Assembly: GCF_027580225.2 (NCBI RefSeq) | Contig: NC_073358.2 | Span: 47,640,001 to 47,704,000 of the forward strand | From: Misgurnus anguillicaudatus | Lineage: Eukaryota > Chordata > Actinopteri > Cypriniformes > Cobitidae | Direction of reading: 5' to 3' | DNA: 64,000 nt | Shown here: positions 45,901 to 58,700 of the stretch, piece by piece | Numbering within the stretch: the stretch's first letter is position 1 | How the letters are laid out: every line of letters starts with the position of its first letter | Made by a program: the position numbers and the translations under genes | Notes under the pieces: generated by a model | The model's input: only the letters and a program-made list of their open reading frames with translations | Told to the model about the DNA's origin: nothing | Databases searched by the model: none

Positions 45901-48900
45901 ATTTCTGTAGGCAATGAATGTTAGCTAGTCAGTCGTTGCGTTTCCATTAAAGATTTGCCCAAAATGTAAGCGTTAGGGCTGCGCAAATATATCAATACAG
46001 CTAACTATTGTGATAATTTTTCCACGATAGTGTATCGATATTTCAGCCTCTACTTTCTATATTTTTTAAACCCATCAAATCCATCTGTGTGCATCAAACG
46101 ACCTCCTCCTCCGCCACTGCTGTAGTTGTCGCTGTCCAGATGTCTGTCATATACGGCCATTCGGCCAATGTCTCAGAAGTTAGCGGTAGTGAGAAAATAC
46201 GCGCGGATTTCTTCTTACATGCACGTTGACTCAAAGCCCACGTCTTGGACTCTTGCTTGGACCTGAATGCACACGTCTTGGACTCTTGCTCGGACCTGAA
46301 TGTGTGCGTCTTGGACTCTTGCTCGGATCTGAATGTGTGCGTCTTGGACTCTTGCTCGGACCTGAATGTGTGCATCTTGGACTCTTGCTCGGACCTGAAT
46401 GTGTGCATCTTGGACTCTTGCTCGGACCAAAATGCACACGTCTTGGACTCTTGCTCGGACCTGAATGTGTGCATCTTGGACTCTTGCTCGGACCTGAATG
46501 CCCGCGTCTTGGACTCTTGCTCGGACCTGAATGCACGCGTCTTGGACTCTTGCTCGGACCTGAATGCACGGGTCTTGGACTCTTGCTTGAATCCGAATGG
46601 GCGCATCTTGGACTCTTGCTCGGACCTGAATGCGCTCGTCTTGGACTCTTGCTCGGACCTGAATGCGTGCGGCATGGACTCTTGCTCGGACCTGAATGTG
46701 TGCATCTTGGACTCTTGCTCGGACCGGAATGCACACGTCTTGGACTCTTGCTCGGACCTGAATGCACACGTCTTGGACTCTTGCTCGGACCTGAATCTGT
46801 GCGTCTTGGACTCTTGCTCGGACCTGAATGTGTGCGTCTTGGACTCTTGCTCGGACCTGAATGTGTGCATCTTGGACTCTTGCTCGGACCGGAATGCACA
46901 CGTCTTGGACTCTTGCTCGGACCTGAATGCACACGTCTTGGACTCTTGCTCTGACCTGAATGTGTGCATCTTGGACTCTTGCTCGGACCTGAATGCACGC
47001 GTCTTGGACTCTTGCTCGGACCTGAATGCACGCGTCTTGGACTCTTGCTCGGACCTGAATGCACGCGTCTTGGACTCTTGCTCGGACCTGAATGCACGGG
47101 TCTTGGACTCTTGCTTGAATCCGAATGGGCGCATCTTGGACTCTTGCTCGGACCTGAATGCGCTCGTCTTGGACTCTTGCTCGGACCTGAATGCGTGCAG
47201 CATGGACTCATTCTAGAAGCTGAACTTGTGATATACGCGGTTCTGACATTTTCTTGCACTAGAGAGGCTGCGCAGAGGGTTAAAACCAGCGAGTTTGTTG
47301 TTTCAACTCCCTGGCACGTAGGACATTTTAGACTTAATGATGCAGATGTATTTATGGCAACAGGTTTAAGAAAGTTGCAGTTATGAGTTGTTGCACTTGC
47401 TTCTTTTTTTTCCACCAATCAAGAGACTTGTAGTAGTGGGGCAGTAGTTTAATAAATGAGTAAACCCCAATACCGCCCCCCAATACTATTGTGTATCGGA
47501 GATCTCACGGGCTGAAGATAGGACGATCTCCAAATGCGGCATATCGCCGAACACTACCGTAAAGTAACTGCGAAAAAAAGGGGTTTTCATTGTAGTTTTG
47601 CGTTCTATACCTCTTTTGAATTGCCTGAAAAAGCACCTCACACGAGCATAAACAACTTTTTTGCGAATTTATGGAAGTTTATGTGAAATTGACATGTTTC
47701 CATTGAGCGCATTTTCATTTCGCTGTTTTAATTTGCTTAATTTATAGACCGCGTCATCGGACGCACGTGCGGTGACGCGATTATGCGTCTGAGCGATACT
47801 TTACTTCCGTTCTCTGTTTGTTTAATGGTGTGACTAGTTGCTAAACTGAACTCTTGAGCAAATACCTTGTCGAAAATAACAAATGTTTTGGTTTCCTAAA
47901 GACGAGGTAAGACCGCAATCATGGATTACCGCTATTAATGGGACGTTTGGCAGCCGATCTGTTGTTAAGATTGCATACATTATATAGTACACATTTTACA
48001 CATAAACATTAGCTAAGTGTAGTTTTGATACGCTTTAGCTGAACTAAGGTAATCTATTTGTTGTTTATTTAGCTTGTTATCAGAAATAAACGACTCTAAA
48101 AGGACTTTGTTGTTATTGATTCTTAGCGGATTTTACATTTGTTCCATGAAAGCCTTTGTTTATTTCATTACTGCTGAAACCGTCTATTGAGCTAGTGATC
48201 TCTTTTGCTATTGCAAAAATCTGTAGTCTGCCAAGTTGTTCCAACCAATGTGAACATTATTTTATGTATGTTGTGGGTATAAAAAATGAATCAATTAAAT
48301 ATGTGGATTCTGTTTTATTAATCTTGCTCTCTTTTTTTAAATCTGGCAGGTGAAAACGAAGATTCTGGAAGAGGAGATCTACTGTCCCCCTGAAGCTTCG
48401 GTGCTGTTAGCCTCATATGCCATCCAAGCTAAGGTCAGTGTTCCTCTGAACCCACTCTTTTCTTTTTAAACCCTATTCTCGTATTGACACCTGGAAAGAT
48501 GCTAAACCATAAAGTCCTGTGGACGTCCCTTCAAGGTCGACATCTATCCCATTACAGTGTCACCGCGGACAGAAATGCATTTTATTAAGCAGCTGTCAGC
48601 TTGATTGACAGCTTCGGGGCAACAAGAACATGCGATTTATCCCAAAGCCTTGGCTTACTGCACACATCTCACCTTGTGCCAATTTAGAAATCTCGCTCAC
48701 GTCAGAAACATCGGATGGCTCTGAAACTGGACGGGAATTGGCCAAAGCCTTTGTTTGCTTTGTTAAAGTACTTTGTAAGCCTCACATGGCTTAACACGCT
48801 TACGCATAAAGCCTTTGAAAGTTTCTTGGGGCTTAAGAGCAGTTAAATGTACTACAAACCGTTATAAATTTACTTTTGTGCCTCAAGCAATACAGTTATT

Positions 48901-51900
48901 TAATAAATCTAGGTGATTTTTTTTATTGTTATTTTTTTTTCTTTTTTTTTTCATTTCTGTTTTTTTGTGGTTTGTGTGTGTTTTAATGTATATGTTTATG
49001 TGTTGTGAGACACCATGTAAGCTTAACTTAATTGCCCTAAGGGGATTAATAAAGCTCTAAACTAAACTAAACTAAACTAAACTAATTTGTGGTCAAATGT
49101 TGTGGTAGATTCATGCGAACCTCATCACTTATCGATTCAGATGTTTACAATTAGATTTTAAATCAATAAGCCATGAGAGGCCAGTATTTGGCCGAGTGTT
49201 TATTCTGTGTTAGGTTTGTAAATCTCACTTCTGTTTCTGTTTATGCCTTTACAAAATATTCACTGTGTTATCTTCATCTGCTTTCCGATCTAAAATTTGG
49301 GTCATGGAAAATGAAGCATTGATGAACTGAATAGTATATATCTAACGACAGGTGTGTGAACCTTTCAACCTGGCTCATCCGATCAGATTTGTTTTAATGT
49401 GAAAAACAGCATGATTTCGGTTCATGTGCATGTTTGGATTTATTTAGAGACAGGAAGTTGAGGAGAAGCGATGAAAGAACAGAGAGGAAGAATTAAAGAA
49501 ATGGGAGTATATGCATAGACATCTAAGAAATATAAAAGGGGTAGACGTAAAAGTTGATGGATGCCATATTGCATGCGGACTCAAATTTCTACCTCTGCAG
49601 TCTTTTTTGAGATAGCATGATAGAATGGACAATTAAAGCAACCATTCGTTAACACTTTCAAAAGCCTTTTTTAGTGAAACCAAATGAATTTACTCAGATT
49701 CAACATGAAAAGCCAAATTGATGCTGATTGTTATTACTTTGCCTTTTCTGATTCTGCATAAAAAGGTAAAGTTGCCATTTTTGCACTGTAGTGCTGTATC
49801 TGTAAGTTTGTTTCTTTGCTGGTCTGATATCTAATGACGTTCGTACGTCGCAGCGATGCCATAGGGTAGTGGTCTTCACTATTTTTTCATGAGAGCCACA
49901 CTGATAGGACAAAGTCGAAAGGGAGCCACTTTTACCACAAAGTATGAACAGTTACGACTCAAATTTGTATCTGAGACCAGATGATTTCCCCTAATTACCA
50001 AAAAAAAAACCTTTTACCTTAATGCTAAGCATTGTTATAATGTGCGCATACAGTGCCCCCCAAACCACTAGGGGGCCCCCTTGCTCTTAATTTCATGCAG
50101 AGCTGCGCAGACCAATTGGCGTGTGACATCACTGTGCCGTGAATGCTATTCGAAACCATTACGAGCAGTCGTACAATATACACAAAAAAAAATGGGACTT
50201 TTGCAAACCAAATCTGTTACATTTCATGAATGATTTTAAATTATACAGTACCCTTTTGAAAAAGTAAAAACGAAACAGCTCTGAAAACATGCAACATTTT
50301 CACTATTTTTTTTAGCTCGTTTTTTTCTGTTAACATATGTGACTAATCCCTCTTGTTCATTTAGCATTGAGCAAAAAGTGTTTTTTTTGTATTTGATGTC
50401 ATTATTCAATAAAAAGAATAACAAGTAATATGATTTTAATTAAATGACAATCGCTCTGACTCTGTGCAAGTGCTGCATGTAGTTGAACATGCTTATCGAC
50501 ATGCATCTTGATATAATGGGTATGGTTTTCTAACAAACAGTATGAACACTACGAAAATTTAATTAAATCAAATTAGAATTATTTATACTTTCAACATAAT
50601 GCAACGGTACTATTAGCAGCAGGACAAAAGTAACAAGTGTCAGGAACTCCTGACATTTACTTTTATTTTGAAAACCTCAGATGTGTTAGAGCACTAAATA
50701 ACCTGTAGATTGATCAGTACTGTAACACATTAAATGAGCAACACAATGTGTTATAAGAAAAAATGACTGCTTTAGCAATTTACTTATCATAGTCGAAAAC
50801 AGCTTTCTGGACCTACACGCGTGAAATAACGCGATATTTGTTAGCTCTGTCAAGGGTTGTGTGCTAAAGATGCTGTCATATTTTGGAATGCAAATGTTGT
50901 CAGGGCTCTAAGAAAATTGCTTTGTTACTTTTGTCCCGCATTGTTTTCGTCCTGATGTTCCCCTACTTAAACTTTTTAAATAAAATAATCTAAAAAATAA
51001 ATGCTTACTAACAAAAAAAATATATTTTATTTGTTTAATCTGCATGTTATACAACAGCACAATATAGGGCTGTCAAAAGATGAATCGCATACAAAAATAA
51101 ATGTTTTTGCATAATGTATTTGTGTGTATATATATATATATAAATACACACATACATGTAAACATTTAAGAAAACGTAATATATCTAGGTTTTATGTAGG
51201 GATGTGCTTGAATGGTCGAATTTTCGATCTGCAATAATAATTCGAATAAAAAAATGCTATTCGAATTTTTGTTAGTTTTTTAATGTGCCACCGGAGGGTT
51301 ACGACTTATTTAATGGTTTTTCACTTCATATATACTGTCTTCTACAGACTTTAATGTAAAATATACACTTTCACCGGAGCATTGTGCCTTTCTTTACAAA
51401 AACATATGCCGACTGTGCAGTCCGTTATGTCCGCTATGTTTTTTTGTTCGCTCCGGACTCTTAAGGCTGGGGTATACATTTTTTCCGCGGACGCGTGTGC
51501 GCACGGCCGACCGCGGACCCTCCTGATGACGAAAATGACGTCATGAGGACGGTGCGCATACGCGGGCGTCCCTAGTATACTTTCGGCTTAACTTGGTGTT
51601 TTGAGTTTGTTTACATGATGATAGCATACTTTGTCAAGTCCTCAAACTTTAAACTTTGCTTGGGTTTGGGTATAATATAATTTCTGTAAGATCAAACAGT
51701 ACTGAATTTCATACTAACGACCAACTTGAAACTAAGGATTTGACTCAGACTTTGTTTTGTGCGGGGTTTTAACTGCATTTTTTTGTAGGCTATTTAAAAA
51801 AAAATTACGTTTTAATTAACATAATTTTAAATAAACGAGTACTCGAATATTCTTTCATTATGAGCTTAAATATTCGAATATTATATTATTGTTAGTTTCA

Positions 51901-54894
51901 TGTAGTTTTATGTACCAATAAAAGAAAATTACCAGATTAATATTAACTATGTGAAATACTACTGACAAAAACATTAAAATGGATGAAAAATAAATGCTTT
52001 TAATAAAAGTTGAACATTTAAATGTGTTATTAAATTACAGAAAAATGTACTTAGTCTCAGGGTGTACTTCAAATAAATAATTTAGATTAAAAGGGGTTCG
52101 GCTTACAAAAACGCTTGAAAACCCCTGCCATAGGGGAATAATTTTTACCTTTGTTATTCTCACAGGGGCAGTACCTATTCAAAAATACACTTTTGTACCT
52201 AAAAGGTGCATATTGGTACCTCTGAGGTACACATTGGCACCTTAGTTAAATATCTGGTACATATTAGGACCTTTGTACCTTTTTATCTGAGAGTGATACA
52301 AAGAACCTTTCGTGAAACCTTTTGTTCAACACATTGAAAATCAAAAGCTGTTTCAGTCAATGAGTGATATTACAACCCTGTAATTTCGCATGATATTATG
52401 CGTACCTTTCTCTCTTCCTACTTATCTTACCCATAATGCCTCTCATGAAAACACAGCTGTATTTCATTCTCTTTTGATTTGAAAGAGCTTTTATGTGTAA
52501 AGCAACTATGCATTACTCAATCAGTTTAAGTGAGTACAGGTGCACATAATTGCTGTATTTTCCACTCACTGTGTGGGTCCACTTTTGCCTTAATTCATAT
52601 CTCGAATATTAATTAGGCTCATTTTGAGTTTTTGTTTCGGTCCTACAGTATGGTGATTACGACCCTAATGTCCACAAGCCGGGCTTCCTGTCCCACGAGG
52701 AGCTGCTACCAAAAAGAGTGAGTGTGATTTTGGGATGGCTGTCATTCCCTACTAATTATGCATATTGTGTGAATTAGGAGAGCCCGGTAATGGAGCTGTA
52801 CAGATTCAGCGGGCCTCCCGTAGGGCGTCAGATGTGTGAAAGCTCTTCTGTCAGTAAATACTGTAAAAGTGGTGTTTGTTTACTCCACAAGCTTTCAAAG
52901 TCCTCTGAAGGATTTAAATAGCCTGATTTAATTAGACAATGTCCTTCAGCTCAATTAAATATCGCCTTATGCGCTGTTTACCTGCTTTTACACTTAGTTT
53001 GATTGCTTGAGTCAGATTCCACCTCTTTTATTATTTGGCTATAAAACATGATATGATGAACTTGGGTGGCTACTCTTTTAATATATATTTACATTAATAT
53101 ACATTTCTATTTATATCAAATGCAAAAAAACTTTCCATCGTTATTCTGCACTTAAAATATCCCAATTTCTATACATTGCGTTGTGTTCATGTCACGCAAC
53201 GTCATCAACATGACTTATCTGATCATATTTCGGTTTCTGTGTATCACTGCAGGTGTGTGTGACATCATCCATGCACATCACAAGCAGTTAAAATGTTTAT
53301 AGTAGTTATGTTTGCTACAATTAGCATAATTGCATCGTTTTGATTCAAGTATTGTGTTAACATGAAGTAAAGTTTAATTGCTCATTATAATGACATTTTA
53401 GGGTGCCTGTAGAAATTGTTCTTTGCGTGCACACATTTGCTATGTTTATATGCACAAATTTTGGTCAATCTGAAAGAATTTAATCTGATTGCAAAATGTT
53501 AGTTTACATGTGCATTCAATATAATTCAAACCAAAAGTTTGTGAAGCGTACAGCCAGGGTTGCTAGGTTCGCGTATCAAAACCAACTCAATAGACATTCA
53601 AAACTAGCCCCAAAACATCCAAATGACATCCATATTCGCAGCCCAAATACTATTAACTAATAAATAACTAATAACTAATAAAAAAAATGCATGTCTGGAT
53701 AATTGTACAAAGTCGAAGTTGAGTTGGAGAAAGTTGTTGTTAAAAAGTTTTCAGATATAGGCAGGAATTTAGTTTTTTTGAAAGGCTAGTTTTGAATGTC
53801 CATTGGGCTAGTTTTGTTATGCAAATCTGGCAACCCTGGCTGTGCGCTTGCGCAGACATTGCGCAGATTATATAGAATGTGAATGTAAACAAACATTTTT
53901 ATCAGATCGCAATTCGGATTGACACAATTTTGTGCATGTTAACATAGCCAATGATTCAGATCGACACCACTGTGAAAGCACCCTGACACATGAGGTTACC
54001 AGAGTCGTTGGGTTAGTTTTTGTACAACTTTTATAAGATTTTTATTTGGGGTTTTTTGTGTCATGCAGGTTATTAATCTGTATCAGATGACCACTGAAAT
54101 GTGGGAGGACAGAATCACGATCTGTTATGCAGAACACAGAGGCAGAACCAGGTATTGTTGACACTTGCCTCACAACCCATAGACCAATGGTTCCCAAACC
54201 GGAGGGTGCGAGATGGTGCCAGGGGGCCATTTTATGACATTTTATAAAATATATTACTAATCTATGTGATCAAACCTCAGAAAAATATAGCTACCAACCA
54301 ACAGCACTACACTGTATCATTTAATATGTTTTGTTTAATTCAAATATTAAGTTTGCGATTATTTATGTCATTTTCTTTGAGGGGCCGCGATAGGATGCAC
54401 CCTACACAAAGGGTGGCGCACTCCGGAAAGTTTGAGAACCACTACAGTAGACGGTTCATGGACTCTCTTATGATAATTGCATAAAAATGACCTGTGTTGG
54501 TAGGGCTGGGCGATATTGACTAGGGCTGTGCAAAAATATTGATACAGCTAACTATCGTGATACTTTTTTCCACGATAGTGTGTCGATATTTCAACCTGTG
54601 CTATCGGTATTTTAACAATTTAATAATTCCTCTGTGTGCATCAAATGACCTCCTCTTCCGCTGCTGTAGTTGTCACTGTCCAGTTGTCTGTCATATACGG
54701 CCATTCAGCCAATGTGTCAGAAAATTTAAAAACACTTGCAGCTTTCGCGTGGACGCACTTTGGCTTTAAAAAAAGAAAAAGTACAAAAAAATCAGCTCTA
54801 TTTTTTACATTTTTTATAAAAAGAAAGAAAAAGCATTGCAATGTATCGCAACACGCTGCGCACAGTACCGTATCGTGATACATTGTTAACATGG

Positions 54895-54941
<47 letters not shown>

Positions 54942-55648
54942 GTATCGTATCGTGAGGCCCTTGCCAATACCCAGCCATAATATTGACCAAAATTCGGTAT
55001 ATGGCAGCATACTATAAATATCTCAGCATTTCCTACAAGTGGAATAAATGTTGACATGAGTCAAAGGCTCATGTGAGATGTCACAATCATCTTTATTTAA
55101 ACAGTGATTGTATGATGAGGAAGATCATATCGGACCATACGAATATAAATGGTATTGTCTCATCCCGCTGGGGAAAAATACAGCTATTACCAAAACTCAA
55201 TATGCCACCAAGCCCTAGTGTTGGACACGTCACCTATCAGTCTATATACTTTTACTTCTAAGTTGCAGGGTCTTGGTCAAAATAGGGTGTAAAGGGGACA
55301 AACCTTGGTCAATATTTAAACTTCAGGCTCTGCAGGACTTTATTGATGAATACTCTCTCACAGGTGTGATTTGACTTGAGCTGTGTCCCAATTTTTGTAA
55401 AATACAATAAACTTTTAGGATTAGGGTTCATGCATCCTTCAAAGGACGCGACCTTCGACGGATCCAGCCTTGAATTGGAACACAGCTTATGTGTGCATTT
55501 TGTGAGGTCAAGATGAATAACATCTTTGTGTAGAACGAGCATAAAAACAAATTGGTTTACTGTGATGATGAAACAGACTTTTTGTGTTGCTACAGCACCT
55601 ATTAAGACACTTTCCTATAACTTCTATCCTATGCATGCATTAAAATCT

Positions 55649-55747
<99 letters not shown>

Positions 55748-58700
55748 CTTCAGAACATTTAAGTACTTTTTCTCTTATTAACCTGGACCCCCCCTCGAAA
55801 CAGAAACCCAAGAAATTACATGCCCAAACTAAGATAGATACAGTTCATAAAGCCATATCCTATCACTTGTATTGCGTTTCCCCCTGAAGTCCTTTTAAGC
55901 CAGTCAAGATTGCATCATCATTCAGATCAGATAATTCCGTTTTAAACCATTTTCCACATTCACTCACACTTTGTATGAAAACAACATTGAGTGTTAAAAT
56001 TTCGAATCTATTGTATTAAGCCCGATTCAGGCGGTAATTGTTTCTCATGAGGGTGTCCGCCATAAAACTCATGCATTTGGATGAAGATAAATTTAAGTTT
56101 ATAAGTCGAAACACCTGGAAATGCGCTGCATGTGTGTTTTAATTAAATGATGATTCACATGACCTGGATACTTGGTTATATGTATATGGGGAATGCTGTT
56201 GTGTAATTGAATACATTTTAAAACTGTATTTAGTGTGGCTAATAGGCATTTTAAACTTTTTTGTTATTTTCTTCTTTATTTCAGGGTGCACACGGGTCCT
56301 TAAAATCCTTAGAAGTTTGTGAATCTGGGGGGGGGGGAATTCAAGGCCCTGGGAAGTTTTTGAAAATATACATACATAGATAGCCTACAGGTCATTGAAA
56401 GTGCTTGAATCTATTTTATGCAAGAAGTTTTCTGGAAAAAAAAAATCCATATTATTCCCTGTGTAGTGTAGGATAATTATATATCTTATATCTTCTGTAT
56501 GCGAATATTGATTCATACTAAAATGCTTTTTTGCATAGTTGTGTTTGACACATGAAAACGTTTCAGGCTACGTATGTAACTGTTGTTTCCTGGGAAGGGA
56601 ATGAGGCGCTGCGTCTCCCTTGCCATAATTCCTGCGTCCCTGTAATGCCGTCTTTGGCAATATTTCAGATAGGGATATAATTCCTGGCTCCCACGTCACC
56701 TTGTCTTTGTCGTTAAGCCTCACCATTGGTTGAATTTGATATACACATTCAGATGCACTTACCCTTGGAGGCGTCCCCAAAGTGTCACCACAGTGACACA
56801 GCGCGAGTTCCCTTGAAAGGGAACTGTAACAATGTATCTTAAAAGGTAACTCGATGTAACCTTGCTCTCACTTGAAATGTGTCCCCACATTTAGTCCTTG
56901 AATTTGAGGGTATTGGATTTGGAAAGTCCTTGAAAGGTCCTTGAATTTGAAGTTAACTAACGTGTGGGAACCCTGTTATTTATATCAGCTCGCACTGTAG
57001 TGGAGCGATGATGAAACTTTGTTACATATACTCCATATAGACTACCTCATCATTTCACTTTTAAAGGTGTCAATTTTAAAACGCACGCAAAGAAAGGCAC
57101 ATCACTGATGCAGAATAAACGCGAAGCCTGTGATCATGCAGTGCCTTTCAGTGGACTGTAAGGAAGTGAAGAATGACTTTTGCATTGATCCTCTTTTATA
57201 AACTCAGAGATCTGCAATTAAATTACCACACAACCTTGGTGTTCGTCAAAAAACAGTAGGTAATTCGGCTGGGGATTTTTACGCGGGTGGTCAGAGAAAA
57301 ACACTGACATTCTGGATTTAGATGGCAATAAAATTACTGACTACCCCCTGGAAATGATGAAAACACCTTTTGTCCCCACTAGAAAAAATTACCATACTAA
57401 TAGGGTTATAGTCTATAATCTAGCATGTATCAATTGTTTATAGTGAGTGTTACCAGAATCAGTTATACTAAAACAATATTTGTGTGAGCTGTAATTCTTG
57501 CATTCAAAGTTAGTCGAGTCTCATTAAAGCCCTACAGAGGAATACATTTATTTTGTGTCTAATTTATTCCTGTTTTCTCTCTTCCTCCTGCCTTTCTGTT
57601 TATTATGTTTTGCAGAGATGAAGCCGAGATGGAGTATTTAAAAATAGCTCAGGACCTGGAGATGTATGGGGTCAATTACTTTTCCATTAGGGTAAGAAAA
57701 GTTTCTGCTGCTTTACTGTAGTAATGATTTGAGTCAGATCTCGCTGGGTTTGGACACCTAAGACATTACAGCCAATGCTTGAATGAATCTTTCATAATTG
57801 TTGACCTAATATCTTTAAACTTGCATAGTGAATACAGCTCTTTTTTCTGTGACTATCCTGCTTGAAAAGTAATTATTTTATCTTTTACATTTCTTCCAAC
57901 TATATGATGTCTGTTTGATTCTAATAAAAGTACAATAAAGTTATGCAAGTTTAATCAAATGGACTGAATATCTCCCATGTATTTTTCTTCAAGAATAAAA
58001 AGGGAACCAACTTGCTGTTAGGTGTTGATGCTTTGGGGCTTCACATTTATGATCCGGAGAACAAACTGACACCCAAAATCTCTTTTCCTTGGAATGAGAT
58101 CCGAAACATCTCTTACAGCGATAAAGAGGTAGCTATCTTCTGAACCGCGTCACTTAAACTCCTATCTAAGTAGTTTAATGTTAGTAGTTAATTTGCTAAT
58201 TTCCCTTGTCTTTTCCAATTACATCTTCAGTTTGCCATTAAGCCTTTGGATAAGAAAGCAGATATCTTTAAGTTCAACTCCTCGAAACTGAGAGTCAATA
58301 AACTGGTGAGTTTTCTGCAGGGTTATTTTCTGCAGTAAATTGATAACCACAAACTCAGTGTTGTGTGACGTAGTGTTTCAAGATCTGGGCTGGTAGCCAG
58401 AAATTGTAGTTTCAGTGTGCGGCCCCCCTTGTGTACGGTGCATTCCTTCGTGGCCCCCCAAAGAAAATTTGTGACAAAAAACTGTTCTAAAACTCAACAT
58501 TTTAATAAAAGAAATATTAAAAAAGTAGTGCTTTGGTTAGTAGCCTTATTTTTTTAGGTTTAATTACACAGAATTCATGATAAATTAATGTATTTCATAA
58601 AATGTCATAAAACTGGGGCCCCCCAGGCACCATCTCGCGGCCCCCAGTTTGAAAACCACTGCTCTAAAGAATTGTCATAAGCTGGTATTTAAGGTGTATT

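Noticed and set aside
46238..47212. CRISPR-like regular repeats
   Set aside because: The units are contiguous with no unique spacers, and the window is a vertebrate genome.
46094..47418. Long ORFs of 240-395 codons on both strands, looking like repeat proteins
   Set aside because: They arise from a 33-bp minisatellite whose length is a multiple of 3, so several frames on both strands are open at once. There is no start context, promoter or splice evidence.
55526..55762. 78-codon ORF with a poly-(TH) run
   Set aside because: Translation of the (CA)n microsatellite.
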